From positions 9,025,356 through 9,089,355 of the forward strand of contig NZ_CP079946.1 of the NCBI RefSeq assembly GCF_019968905.1: 64,000 nt of DNA, written 5' to 3'. Under the pieces are notes generated by a model. That model saw only the letters and a list, made by a program, of their open reading frames with translations. It made no database searches and had not been told where the DNA came from. Position numbers and translations under genes: made by a program. Below, piece after piece: positions 50,254-58,686 of the stretch; positions within the stretch are counted from its first letter, which is position 1, and each line of letters opens with the position of its first letter. The stretch is from Corallococcus sp. EGB. Lineage in GTDB: Bacteria; Myxococcota; Myxococcia; Myxococcales; Myxococcaceae.

Positions 50254-50763
50254 CCGCGCTCCCGCATGGTGGGGGGGTCCATGCTGCCTGCCCGCCAGTC
50301 CTGTCGCGACGACGCCCTGGAGCCCCGGAACGCCCCGGTGCACGGGCCCGCGCCCGTCTCCCCGGAAGCCTGTCGCTGATGCCCGGAGGATGTCGGGTTT
50401 CCAGGCGTGAAAGCAACGTGTCCGGCCCGACCGGGGCCTCCCTCTTCAACGGCCCGCCCACCTCCGGCGATCACCCTGCGCTCCCACGCCGCCGCGCCCC
50501 GGGTGGACGCCTCGCGTCACCCACAAACACCTGCTTTTCCACAGGAGCGTTCAGGCCTTTACGGATTTACTCCAGGAGGTTTCGCCACCGGTCATCCGGG
50601 GGCCTGCGTCCGGAGGCTCGACCCGGCCCGAGGGCGGGGAGCGTCACGGCATCCAGCGCACTGCATCAGCGTCCGGGAGTGCAAGTCCCGGGACCTGTCC
50701 GACTGTCCGACAGGTTCGTCGACGAAGGCCCCCGCGCAGGCCACGGGCCGCGGGGGCAGGGCC
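50254..50763. other. Intergenic region with hairpins
   Basis: About 510 bp without a supported gene. It holds a TTTTCCACA near-match to a DnaA box (50534-50542), a short hairpin CCGGGA/TCCCGG near 50680-50697, the dyad ACCTGTC/GACAGGT near 50692-50715, and a 9-bp hairpin at 50728-50757. Long open frames crossing it have no start signals and look random. Confidence 0.5.
50728..50757 (-). terminator. Possible terminator of the small 54-residue gene
   Basis: Nine-bp arms GCCCCCGCG (50728-50736) and CGCGGGGGC (50749-50757), 7 bp past the stop on the minus strand. There is almost no U run, so the call is tentative. Confidence 0.4.
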
Positions 50764-50928
50764 TCACTCCGCCACGGTCCAGCCGCCCCAGGCCTCCTCG
50801 GGCAGGTGGCTCCAGCGCCCGTCCTCGGTGGGCTCCACCGGCTTCACCGTCCGTCCGGATTCGCCCTCGGCCGTCAGTTCCAGGTCGTCCCGCCCCTCGT
50901 CCAGGTACGTGCTCTCGTCGTGGCTCAT
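50764..50928 (-). CDS. Small acidic protein, unknown
   Basis: 54-residue protein starting MSHDESTYLDEGRDDLEL and ending AWGGWTVAE, with many Asp/Glu and three Trp near the end. ATG 50928 has GGAG at good distance (GAGGAGCCGGAC), which supports translation. No domain is recognised. It is followed by a possible terminator. Confidence 0.6.
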   Translation of the reverse strand: MSHDESTYLDEGRDDLELTAEGESGRTVKPVEPTEDGRWSHLPEEAWGGWTVAE

Positions 50929-51386
50929 GTCCGGCTCCTCGGCGCTCCAGTTCACGGGGTGTACGGCCTGTGATGGCTCGCGTCCCCCTGGACGCCCTGC
51001 GTCAGTCAATCGGAGCCGCCCCATGCGAGCCCCTTTACAAGCTCATCTTGACCGATTTACGGACATGGTGAGACCCGCCCCCTGTTTTGTAAAGCCCTCG
51101 GGACAGCAAAGTTCCGGGAGCGTCCGGCGCGGCACATCCGGCCGCCTGCTGTCCGGCGTGCCAGGCAGGGTGCGTTCGCACGCATGCGCGGTGGGGTCAG
51201 CGAGGGTGGGGAGCCCTTGCCCCGGAGGGAGGTCCGGACGCGGTGGAGGGACTGCTGCAGGACACGGCGTCCGCTCGGTGCTTGATTCACGAATCACCCT
51301 TGCTAGGGTTGACCCACACTCCAGAATTGCCGCGTCGCAGCAACCCTGCGTTGCCGTCGTGCGGCCCCAGAGGGTCCCGAGGTTCC
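50929..51386. other. Intergenic region upstream of the Fe-S oxidoreductase
   Basis: About 460 bp between divergent genes. Short open frames on the minus strand in 51043-51297 lack start signals. The right end carries a promoter with an overlapping palindrome (51282-51309). Nothing else was recognised. Confidence 0.5.
51282..51309 (+). promoter_or_regulatory. Promoter with overlapping palindrome upstream of the Fe-S oxidoreductase
   Basis: TTGATT (51282-51287) and TAGGGT (51304-51309) with a 16-bp spacer. The dyad TGATTC-AC-GAATCA (51283-51296) covers the -35 region and is a good candidate repressor site. The start codon is 78 bp downstream. Confidence 0.55.
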
Positions 51387-53600
51387 ATGAACCCCATCAT
51401 CACCGGCCTGCTCCTCGCAGGCTTTGTTTCCATCTTCGTCATCACGATGTCCGGCCGCGTGGGCGTGCTGCTCGCGATGAAGAAGGAGAACCGGCTGGAC
51501 CACATCCCCTACCGCGTGGCGCAGCTGGTGCGCTTCGGGTTGGGCCAGAAGCGCATGGTGGACCCGGAGGAGTTCACGCCGGGCCTGTTCCACATCTTCA
51601 TCTACGCGGCGTTCATGGTGCTGGCGCTGCGCACCATCATGCTGTTCGTGATGGGGTTCTCGTCCACGGCGCTGGACGTGCTCACCGACCTGTCCCACCC
51701 GGCGTGGGACGCCGCGCCGCCGCTGCTGCTGCTCTACAAGGTCTACCTGCTGACGAAGGACATCGTGGCGGGGCTGGCGCTGCTGGGCGTGGCGTTCTTC
51801 GTGTGGACGCGCTGGAAGGTGAAGCCGGACCGCATGTCCCAGTCCTGGGAGGCCTACCTCATCCTGGGCTTCATCGCGGGCCTGATGATCACCGAGTTCA
51901 TGTTCGGCGGCAGCCACATGGTGGCCGCGCACGCCGCCGCGCAGCAGGTGCCGGTGGGCGCCACGCAGGTGCCGGCCGCTCCGGCCGCGATGGTCTGGTG
52001 GGAGCCGCTCACCAGCCTGACGGGCCTGGCGATGATGCCCCTGGGCCACTCGGCGGCGCACGTGCTGGGCGTGGCGGGCTTCTTCACCCACCTGACCATC
52101 ATCCTGGCGTTCCTGAACTTCCTGCCGCTGGGCAAGCACTTCCACATCATCACGGGCCTGCCCAACGTCTTCTTCCAGCGCACGCACTCCACCGGCAAGC
52201 TGCCCACGCCCAACCTGGAGAAGGAGGAGTTCGGCGCCGCCACGGTGAAGGACCTCACCTGGAAGAACGGCCTGGACCTGTACTCCTGTACGGAGTGCGG
52301 CCGGTGCCAGACGCACTGTCCCACGTACATCACGGGCAAGCCGCTCACGCACAAGGGCGTGAACCAGGACCTGAAGCACTGGATCTGGGACAACGAGCGC
52401 TGGGTGGAGGAGGGCTACGGCCCCAGCGGCGCGAAGGAGCCCCTGCCTGAGATTGTCGGCACCGCGCTGAAGGCGGAGACGGTGTGGGCGTGCACGAGCT
52501 GCGGCTGGTGCGAGCAGGCCTGCCCGGTGTTCATCGAGAACGTCCCGCGCCTCATCGACATGCGCCGCTACCAGGTGCAGGTGAAGGCGGAGTTCCCGCC
52601 CGAAATCCAGCGCGTGTTCGAGGGCATGGAGCGCCAGGGCAACCCCTGGGGCCTGGGCCAGGACCGGCGCGACGAGTGGGCGGAGGACCTGGCGCTGCCC
52701 ACCTGGGGTGACGGCGGCGAGTACGAGTACCTGTTCTTCGTGGGCTGCGCGGGCAGCTACGACGACAAGCAGAAGAAGGTGAGCCGCGCGCTGGTGAAGA
52801 TCATGCGCGAGGCGGGCGTGTCCTTCGCGACGCTGTCCAAGCAGGAGATGTGCAACGGCGACTCCGCGCGCCGCATGGGCAACGAGTACCTGTACCAGAC
52901 GCTGGCCAAGACGAACGTCGAGTCCTGGAACGCGATGGGCGTGAAGGCGGTCATCACGCAGTGCCCGCACTGCTTCAACACCATCAAGAACGAGTACCCG
53001 GAGTTCGGCGGCGAGTACCGCGTCATCAACCACACGCAGCTCATCAACGAGCTGCTCAAGGACAAGCGCATCAAGCTGTCCTCGGTGATGAACGCCGGAA
53101 CGAAGCTGACCTACCACGACCCCTGCTACCTGGGCCGGCACAACGGCGTGTACGACGCGCCCCGTGAAGTGCTCCAGAGCATCCCGGGCCTCGAGGTGGT
53201 GGAGATGCAGCGCAGCAAGCGCGAGGGCTTCTGCTGCGGCGCCGGCGGCGGCCGGATGTGGATGGAGGAGCACATCGGCACGCGCATCAACCACAACCGC
53301 ATGAACGAGGCGGCCCTCACGCTGAAGCACGCGGAGGATCCGAACACGCCCTTCCCCGACGCCACGGACAAGAAGAAGCCGGGCATGGTGGGCGACTACA
53401 AGGAGCCGGGCGGCAAGGGCATCGTCGCGGTGGCCTGCCCGTTCTGCTCCACGATGCTCAACGACGCGAAGAACGACACCGGCCGCGAGCAGATCCAGAT
53501 CAAGGACATCACCGAGCTGGTCGCTGACTCGATGGAGGTCAGCAGCAACAAGGGCGGCACGGTGGCGCCCAGCCCCGTGGTGAGCGCCAAGCCGGAGTAG
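51387..53600 (+). CDS. Membrane Fe-S oxidoreductase, HdrD/GlpC-like with CCG domains
   Basis: 737-residue protein. About five membrane segments of a DsrM/NarI-like domain lie in the first 260 residues. Next are two 4Fe-4S motifs, CTECGRCQTHCP and CTSCGWCEQACP, each with a fourth Cys-Pro. Two cysteine-rich CCG domains follow, with NGDSARRMG, HDPCYLGRHNGVYDAP, GFCCGAGGGRMWMEE and AVACPFCSTML. The set is that of heterodisulfide-reductase-like proteins linked to acyl-CoA dehydrogenases and electron-transfer flavoprotein in beta-oxidation. It likely passes electrons to menaquinone. No ETF genes are adjacent. The ATG at 51387 fits a membrane-embedded start (MNPIITGLLLAGF). Confidence 0.92.
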   Translation: MNPIITGLLLAGFVSIFVITMSGRVGVLLAMKKENRLDHIPYRVAQLVRFGLGQKRMVDPEEFTPGLFHIFIYAAFMVLALRTIMLFVMGFSSTALDVLTDLSHPAWDAAPPLLLLYKVYLLTKDIVAGLALLGVAFFVWTRWKVKPDRMSQSWEAYLILGFIAGLMITEFMFGGSHMVAAHAAAQQVPVGATQVPAAPAAMVWWEPLTSLTGLAMMPLGHSAAHVLGVAGFFTHLTIILAFLNFLPLGKHFHIITGLPNVFFQRTHSTGKLPTPNLEKEEFGAATVKDLTWKNGLDLYSCTECGRCQTHCPTYITGKPLTHKGVNQDLKHWIWDNERWVEEGYGPSGAKEPLPEIVGTALKAETVWACTSCGWCEQACPVFIENVPRLIDMRRYQVQVKAEFPPEIQRVFEGMERQGNPWGLGQDRRDEWAEDLALPTWGDGGEYEYLFFVGCAGSYDDKQKKVSRALVKIMREAGVSFATLSKQEMCNGDSARRMGNEYLYQTLAKTNVESWNAMGVKAVITQCPHCFNTIKNEYPEFGGEYRVINHTQLINELLKDKRIKLSSVMNAGTKLTYHDPCYLGRHNGVYDAPREVLQSIPGLEVVEMQRSKREGFCCGAGGGRMWMEEHIGTRINHNRMNEAALTLKHAEDPNTPFPDATDKKKPGMVGDYKEPGGKGIVAVACPFCSTMLNDAKNDTGREQIQIKDITELVADSMEVSSNKGGTVAPSPVVSAKPE

Positions 53601-53624
53601 CGCAGTCCGGCTCCTGATGTGACG

Positions 53625-53664
53625 AGGGCCCGGTGGCTCCCCCTGGTGGGAGCGGCCGGGCCCT
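53625..53664 (+). terminator. Terminator after the Fe-S oxidoreductase
   Basis: Nine-bp outer stem AGGGCCCGG (53625-53633) and CCGGGCCCT (53656-53664), a 2-nt internal loop, then GCTCCC/GGGAGC around CCTGGT. It is followed by TCGCCTTT. It sits between the convergent Fe-S and ankyrin genes. Confidence 0.75.
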
Positions 53665-53686
53665 TCGCCTTTCCGGAGGTGGGCGG

Positions 53687-54175
53687 CTACTTGCGGCCCT
53701 TGGGGGCGTTGCCCTCCGAGCGCAGCACGCGCTCCAGGCGCTTCGTGGCGCCGTCGTCGCCCAGCTTGCCCGCGACGTAGGCGCCGGCGGAGGCGAGCTT
53801 GCGGCGGAAGCCGCCGGGCGGGACCTCGGACGGGCGCGAGGGGCGCGCGGGGATCTCATCGAGGCCCTGGTTCTTGAGCAGCGTGCGCGCCATGTCCTTC
53901 TCGTCCGCGGTGGCGTGAGGGGACAGGAGCGCGCAGACCTGGACGTGGCCGTAGGCGGCGGCGGAGACGTAGGGCGTCTCGCCCACGGCGTCCGGCAGCG
54001 TGGGGTCCGCGCCGGCCTCCAGCAGCACGCTCACCAGGTCATCACGGCCCGCGCGCGCGGCCACCATCAGCGGCGTGCGCCCTTCCGCGTCGAAGGGGTT
54101 GGGGTCCGCCCCCGCGTCGAGCTGGGCGCTCAGGGCGGCGCGGTCACCCGCGGCGACGGCATCGAACAGGGACAC
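53687..54175 (-). CDS. Ankyrin repeat protein
   Basis: 162-residue protein from GTG 54175, with GGAGG eight bases upstream; the frame is open further upstream without a site. Three ankyrin repeats fill residues 3-85: LFDAVAAGDRAALSAQLDAG, then EGRTPLMVAARAGRDDLVSV and GETPYVSAAAYGHVQVCALL. The C-terminal half is basic (RPSRPSEVPPGGFRRKLASA, TKRLERVLRSEGNAPKGRK). No signal peptide. It is a likely protein-binding module; the partner is unknown. Confidence 0.88.
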   Translation of the reverse strand: MSLFDAVAAGDRAALSAQLDAGADPNPFDAEGRTPLMVAARAGRDDLVSVLLEAGADPTLPDAVGETPYVSAAAYGHVQVCALLSPHATADEKDMARTLLKNQGLDEIPARPSRPSEVPPGGFRRKLASAGAYVAGKLGDDGATKRLERVLRSEGNAPKGRK

Positions 54176-54505
54176 GGTGCGTACCTCCGGCAGGACGCGC
54201 GGGAGCATGGCGTTTTGGCGCACGCGACGCCAGGGAGGGCCCCGCACGCGGGCTCTACGGCCGGGCATGAAAGGCATTGCCGTTTCGCGTCGCCGGGTGC
54301 CCGCTTAAGGTCCTCTCCAGCCAGGACGAACCGCGCCGCAGCAACCCGGAGGGCCATGAGGTGATGTCGCTGGGGCTCGCCCTCTTCTTCAGCGAGGTGC
54401 GGATGTTCTTCACCGTCATCCGGCGGGTGGCGCTGCTGGCGAAGGCCGTGCCGAAGTCCCCCCGGGTCGCCCCTGGGGTTCCAACCCCGTCATCCTGAGG
54501 CCGCC
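54176..54505. other. Intergenic region with a possible short reading frame
   Basis: About 330 bp between the divergent ankyrin gene and the DUF3592 pair. A frame from ATG 54364 to 54498 would give a 44-residue peptide with a hydrophobic start (SLGLALFFSEVRMFFTVIRR) and GGAGGGCC 13 bp upstream. It is too short and weak to call as a gene. No terminator or clear promoter was recognised. Confidence 0.4.
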
Positions 54506-55036
54506 ATGCTCCCCATGAACGCGATGCTGCTGGTGGTGTTCTTCGTGGGAGCGCCGCTGTGGCTGTTGGCGCGGATGCTGCTTCAGTACCGGCTCACCGT
54601 GAAGCTGCGCGAGGAGGGCCTGCACGCCTACGGCGAGGTGGTCTCCGTCCGCCGCAGCCTGTTGGATTGGAAGGACAACATCGTGGAGTACGTCTTCCCG
54701 CTTCCGGAGGGCGGAGAGATCCAGGGCGAGTACCGGGAACGACGGTGGGGGCTGTTCGGAGGGAGGCAGAGCTCCGTGGGAGACGCCCTGGAGGTCCACT
54801 ACCTGCCGGACAACCCCCACCGGCACCAGCGCGTGGGCACGGAGCCCGGGCCGCTCATGGTCGTGAGCAGCCTGTTCGGCGCGGGCGTGTTCCTGGTCCT
54901 GGCGGCCATCGTGGTGATGAACGCGCCCGTGAAGAAGGCCCCTGCGCCGCGCGGCGGGCCCACGCCCGCGGGCAGGCTGCGGAACCCCGACGCGCCGCGG
55001 ACGCACGGGAAACCGATTCCATCGAGGGCGCCATGA
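54506..55036 (+). CDS. DUF3592-like membrane protein, copy 1
   Basis: 176-residue protein with two hydrophobic helices (AMLLVVFFVGAPLWLLARML near the N terminus; SLFGAGVFLVLAAIVVM at 115-135). Between them is a beta-rich domain beginning LREEGLHAYGEVVSVRRSLL with GDALEVHYLPDNPHRHQ, the pattern of DUF3592. Function unknown. The stop overlaps the start of a paralogue by 4 bp, so the two are co-translated. The start could also be ATG 54515; the first ATG has GAGG at good distance. Confidence 0.8.
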   Translation: MLPMNAMLLVVFFVGAPLWLLARMLLQYRLTVKLREEGLHAYGEVVSVRRSLLDWKDNIVEYVFPLPEGGEIQGEYRERRWGLFGGRQSSVGDALEVHYLPDNPHRHQRVGTEPGPLMVVSSLFGAGVFLVLAAIVVMNAPVKKAPAPRGGPTPAGRLRNPDAPRTHGKPIPSRAP

Positions 55037-55569
55037 GCACAGCGGAGACAGTCCTGGCGGTGGTGGCCCTCGTGGGAGTCCCCCTGGCGGCACTGGTGTG
55101 GGAGTTCCGCCAGTACGACCTCACCTTGAAGCTCCGGGATGTGGGACTGCGCGCCCGAGGTGAGGTGCTCCACACGCGCTGGGGTTTCAAACACAGCGAC
55201 CTGGTCGTGAAGTACGTCCTGCACCTGGAGGACGGCTCGGAGGTCCGCGGCGAATACGGGCATCCCCGCGCACTGAAGCCCTACCCCGCCGTGGGAGACG
55301 CGCTGGAGGCGCTCTACCTCCCTCACAATCCCCAGCGCCACCAGGTCGTGGGCATGGGCGTCAAGCTGGCGAAGCTGGTGGTCGACGTGGTGGGACTGGG
55401 GCTGGTCATGATCCTCACCGTGCACCTGCTGGTGGTGGACCACCGCAAGCAGCAAGCACTGGAGGCGCGCGGCTCCACGCCCCCGAGCAGGCTCCGCACC
55501 TACGAAGAGCCAACCCCGCCCTCCAGGCCACATCCCACCCGGGAGAAGCACCAGGTGGGCGCGTACTAG
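55033..55569 (+). CDS. DUF3592-like membrane protein, copy 2
   Basis: 178-residue paralogue of the preceding protein with the same plan: helix ETVLAVVALVGVPLAALVWE, beta domain (LRDVGLRARGEVLHTRWGF and GDALEALYLPHNPQRHQV) and second helix LVVDVVGLGLVMILTVHLLV, then a Pro-rich tail. The ATGA overlap indicates translational coupling and perhaps a heteromeric complex. Its stop overlaps by 4 bp the stop region of the convergent propeller lipoprotein (55566). Confidence 0.8.
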   Translation: MSTAETVLAVVALVGVPLAALVWEFRQYDLTLKLRDVGLRARGEVLHTRWGFKHSDLVVKYVLHLEDGSEVRGEYGHPRALKPYPAVGDALEALYLPHNPQRHQVVGMGVKLAKLVVDVVGLGLVMILTVHLLVVDHRKQQALEARGSTPPSRLRTYEEPTPPSRPHPTREKHQVGAY

Positions 55570-56528
55570 TTGGGCCCGTAGAAGGGCTCGTTCGCGGTGG
55601 GCACCGCGAGCGTCACGGAGCTGGCCGTGGAGGACACCGGAGCACGGTAGATGCTCGGGTCACCGCCGGAGTCGTTGAAGAGGAAGCCCAGCCCCGTGCT
55701 GCCCGTCCAGCTGGGGAAGCTCTCCTGCACCGTGCTCGCGGTGTAGTCCGTCAGCCGCCGCAGGCTGCCGCTGATGCCCGTGGTCGTCACGTTGCCCACG
55801 AAGATGCGCGTGCTGCCGGACGACAGCCGCCCGTCCAGCGCGATCTGCCGCCCGTCCGGTGACACCACCGCGCGGTTCGCGATGGCCAGCACCTCGTTGC
55901 CCAACCGCACGTAGCTGGGGCTGTTACCGTTCAGCGGCACGAACGCCAGCTGATCGAACTGGAAGGAGCTGGTCCCCGCGGGCGCCACCACCGTGTTCCC
56001 GCTGGGGAAGAAGGATGGCGCGCCGTACGCGATGGTGGTGCCGGGCGTCAGGTCCACGAAGCCGCTGCCATCCACCGCGATGCGCCCCAGCGAGCTCTGC
56101 GAACCCGAGCCCCGGTCGAACGCGAACACGATGGTGCGCCCATCCGGGCTGAACGTGGGCCCGCGGAAGTTGGTGCAGCCGCCGCAAGCCGCGTCGTTGC
56201 TGCTGATCAACGTGGCCACCGGGCCGCCCGAGGTCGGCACCGTCCGGATGGACGACGTGCTGCCGGAGCGCTGCACGAACACGACGCTGTTGCCGTTCTT
56301 GGAGATGGACGGCGTGTACGCGCCGCCACCCGTCGTCAGCCGTTGCGGGCTGTTGGGGTCGCCGTCGTCGTCCACCACGTAGACGTTCCGGTCATCGCGT
56401 ACGAAGACGAAGCCCTTGTCGAAGAGGACGTCGCCAATGGTGCCACCACCGCCCGCGTCCAGGGGCTCGCACGCCCCCAACAACCCCACCGCCACCACGC
56501 CCCCGAGCCATCGCCGCATGCCCTTCAT
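55566..56528 (-). CDS. Lipoprotein with TolB-like beta propeller
   Basis: 320-residue lipoprotein. ATG 56528 opens a signal peptide with the lipobox LLGAC (MRRWLGGVVAVGLLGAC), so the mature protein starts at Cys and is lipid-anchored. The mature part has repeated blades, for example YTPSISKNGNSVVFV, PTFSPDGRTIVFAFD, FFPSGNTVVAP and VVSPDGRQIALDG, typical of TolB/WD40-like propellers. A Gly-rich linker (DAGGGGTIGD) follows the Cys. It probably serves as a surface or periplasmic binding platform. No Tol-Pal genes are nearby. Confidence 0.88.
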   Translation of the reverse strand: MKGMRRWLGGVVAVGLLGACEPLDAGGGGTIGDVLFDKGFVFVRDDRNVYVVDDDGDPNSPQRLTTGGGAYTPSISKNGNSVVFVQRSGSTSSIRTVPTSGGPVATLISSNDAACGGCTNFRGPTFSPDGRTIVFAFDRGSGSQSSLGRIAVDGSGFVDLTPGTTIAYGAPSFFPSGNTVVAPAGTSSFQFDQLAFVPLNGNSPSYVRLGNEVLAIANRAVVSPDGRQIALDGRLSSGSTRIFVGNVTTTGISGSLRRLTDYTASTVQESFPSWTGSTGLGFLFNDSGGDPSIYRAPVSSTASSVTLAVPTANEPFYGPN

Positions 56529-56661
56529 TCGCTGTCTCTCCCGCTGTGCCGGCCCTGTCACACGTGCTTCCTGCCCGAACACTACAGGGCCCGCGGGACA
56601 GGACGTCAACGCACACGGGGCATTCACGCGCGCCCGTATCCGGGAGCGCGCACGGAGCGTT

Positions 56662-57219
56662 TCAGCGGTTGAGGCGGTTCAGCTCGTTGCGGCAGACGTT
56701 GCAGGGGCCCAGCGACTTGCGGTCGATGTCCTGCGCGGACTGCGGGAAGAACATCACGCAGCGCGAGTCCTCGCAGTACGACAGCCCGATGAGGTGGCCT
56801 GCCTGGTGCACCGCCTCCACCTGCACGCGGCGGCGAAGCTGCTCGCCCTCCGCGCCCTGGCGCAGCCGGAACAGGCTCATCACCGCGACCCGGGACTCGC
56901 GGTCCGCCTGGCCGAAGACGAAGGGTGAGTCCGGTTCGAAGAGGTCCGCGTCCGTCACGCCCATCACCAGGTCCGGCCGCCCGTCACCCGGGCCCGCGTC
57001 CCGCCGCGCCTCGTCCAGCACCGTGCCCAGCCGGCGCATGATGGCGTTGCAGTGGTACTGGCTCCGGTCCTTGTTGAAGGCATAGGCCGGAGAGGACAGC
57101 GCCATGCGGCTCACGGCCGCGCTGACGCCCAGGTGTGTCGCCAGCGGTTCCTGCAAGGCGTTCACGAGCGCGGACGGTGGACTGCCCACGGTGACCAGCA
57201 GGAGCGTCTTCTGCGGCAT
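56662..57219 (-). CDS. Archaemetzincin-family protein with substituted active site
   Basis: 185-residue cytosolic protein with the archaemetzincin layout, HExxHxxGxxHC-x4-CxM-x(n)-CxxC. Here it reads HQAGHLIGLSYCEDSRCVMF (138-157), then CNVC (173-176). The zinc His138 and His142 and the Cys of the structural zinc site remain, but the catalytic Glu is Gln139 and the third His is Tyr148. The CAG and TAC codons were read directly. Peptidase activity is therefore unlikely; it may bind peptides or metals. The start has AAGGCGG upstream. tRNA-Gln lies 57 bp upstream on the same strand. Confidence 0.85.
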   Translation of the reverse strand: MPQKTLLLVTVGSPPSALVNALQEPLATHLGVSAAVSRMALSSPAYAFNKDRSQYHCNAIMRRLGTVLDEARRDAGPGDGRPDLVMGVTDADLFEPDSPFVFGQADRESRVAVMSLFRLRQGAEGEQLRRRVQVEAVHQAGHLIGLSYCEDSRCVMFFPQSAQDIDRKSLGPCNVCRNELNRLNR

Positions 57220-57276
57220 CAGCCCACCGCCTTCAAACTCCGGACGGACTCAGGACCGCGTCCCCCCGGAGCGGAG

Positions 57277-57350
57277 TGGCTGGGGCGCAAGGATTCGAAC
57301 CTTGATAATCAGAGTCAAAGTCTGACGTCCTGCCATTAGACGACGCCCCA
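57277..57350 (-). tRNA. tRNA-Gln (anticodon UUG)
   Basis: Cloverleaf on the minus strand: acceptor TGGGGCG/CGCCCCA, anticodon stem TCAGA/TCTGA with loop CTTTGAC (anticodon TTG), T arm CAAGG-TTCGAAT-CCTTG, discriminator G and an encoded CCA (57277-57279). The acceptor end matches E. coli tRNA-Gln (CCCCAGCCA). Confidence 0.95.
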
Positions 57351-57528
57351 GCAGGTTCGCACGCGTACTCGTGGGCCGATACTACGGCACTTTGACGGGC
57401 GCGGGAACCCACTCTGACGATGAGCCCCTCCATCCGTGGAGTACGAGGGGGGTGGATCACTCCCCCGGACGCCACTCGGGCGGCTGCCGGGGGGGCGGGC
57501 TGTCATCCACCCGACAGGCGCCTCCCTC

Positions 57529-58686
57529 TCAGCCCTTCAGCACGGCCAGGGGCGTGAGCCGGACGCGGGGCGTCACGAGGTCCGCCTCGTCCTCCAGCAC
57601 CTCGGTGAGGTCCCGGTAGGCGGCGGGCGCCTCCTCCACCAGGGCGTGCGCCCGGCCCGGGTCGAACACCACACGGCGCAGGGCGTGGGCCAGCGCGTCC
57701 GGGCGGATGCGGGCCCGGGCCTCCGTGCGGGTGAGCACCCGGCCCGCTCCGTGTGAGCAGGAGCGGAAGGCCCGGGGCTCGGCGAGCCCCTCGACGACGT
57801 AGGAGGCCGTGCCCATGGAGCCGGGGATGAGCCCCCGGGCCCCCGCGTCCAGCCCCACCGCGCCCTTGCGGTGGACCCAGAGCGTGCGGCCGAAGTGGGG
57901 CTCGGAGGCGATGTGGTTGTGGTGCACGTCCACCGTCCTGTCCGCGTCCGGGGTGATGCCCAGCAGGTCGGACAGCACCTCCAGGGCCCGGGCCGCGAGC
58001 ACGTCCCGGTTCGCGCGGGCGAAGCGGCACGCCAGGTCCACGTCACGGACGCAGGCCTGGCCCGCCTCGGTGGCGGTGCTCAGCGCGGGCGGCGTGCCCT
58101 GGCCGAGCGCCCGGGCCACGCGCTGGTGGTGTTCCCCCACGGCGCCCCCCACGCCCCGCGAGCCGGAGTGGATGAGCAGCCAGAGGTCCCCCGCGCCGTC
58201 GCGGTCCAGCTCCAGGAAGTGGTTGCCTCCCCCGAGCGTGCCCAGGTGACGCGGCGCCAGCCGTTCCCAGGCATGGGCCAGCTTCTGGGTGGACAGCGGA
58301 GTGGACTCGAGCCCGGGTGGCAGGGGCAGGCCACGTCCCCGGTGCACCGCGTCCCCCACCGGGATGACCCGGGCGAGCTGGGACAGGAGCCGCTCCAGGT
58401 CCGCGCGCGACAGCGAGGCGGCGGGGAAGGCGAAGCGGTGCGCGCTCACGCCGCAGCCCAGGTCGTTGCCCAGCGCGCCGGGGACGACATGGGCCTCCGT
58501 GGCGAAGACGGTGCCCACCGCCACGCCCGAAGCGAGGTGCACGTCCGGCATCACCGCCACGTGCTCCGTGACGTAGGGCTGCGCGGCGAGCTGCTGGAGC
58601 TGCTCCAGGGCCGCCGCGGGCACCGTGCGCGCCCAGGCGAGCAGGGGCACGGCACCCGGTGGCACTTCGAGGACACGGGGCATCAT
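57529..58686 (-). CDS. RNA-splicing ligase RtcB family protein
   Basis: 385-residue RtcB-type ligase, which joins 2',3'-cyclic phosphate or 3'-phosphate ends to 5'-OH RNA ends with GTP and Mn. Active-site blocks are complete: MPDVHLASGVAVGTV, GNDLGCGV (Asp and Cys metal ligands), LGGGNHFLEL, LIHSGSRGVG, VHHNHIA and the guanylylated His in SCSHGAGR. It is somewhat shorter than E. coli RtcB. No RtcA or archease gene is adjacent; instead it is coupled to an RbfA-like gene by an ATGA overlap. It probably repairs broken tRNA or rRNA. The start is ATG 58686 or 58683 after GGAGGTGACGC. Confidence 0.93.
   Translation of the reverse strand: MMPRVLEVPPGAVPLLAWARTVPAAALEQLQQLAAQPYVTEHVAVMPDVHLASGVAVGTVFATEAHVVPGALGNDLGCGVSAHRFAFPAASLSRADLERLLSQLARVIPVGDAVHRGRGLPLPPGLESTPLSTQKLAHAWERLAPRHLGTLGGGNHFLELDRDGAGDLWLLIHSGSRGVGGAVGEHHQRVARALGQGTPPALSTATEAGQACVRDVDLACRFARANRDVLAARALEVLSDLLGITPDADRTVDVHHNHIASEPHFGRTLWVHRKGAVGLDAGARGLIPGSMGTASYVVEGLAEPRAFRSCSHGAGRVLTRTEARARIRPDALAHALRRVVFDPGRAHALVEEAPAAYRDLTEVLEDEADLVTPRVRLTPLAVLKG

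Noticed and set aside
50534-50542. TTTTCCACA, a near-match to a DnaA box, in the intergenic region
   Set aside because: A single site with a mismatch and no neighbouring boxes, A/T-rich unwinding element or dnaA/dnaN genes; not evidence for an origin.
54364-54498. A 44-residue hydrophobic peptide frame upstream of the DUF3592 pair
   Set aside because: The spacing to the GGAGGG motif is poor, there is no family resemblance, and the length is within chance; it is kept only as a note on the intergenic region.
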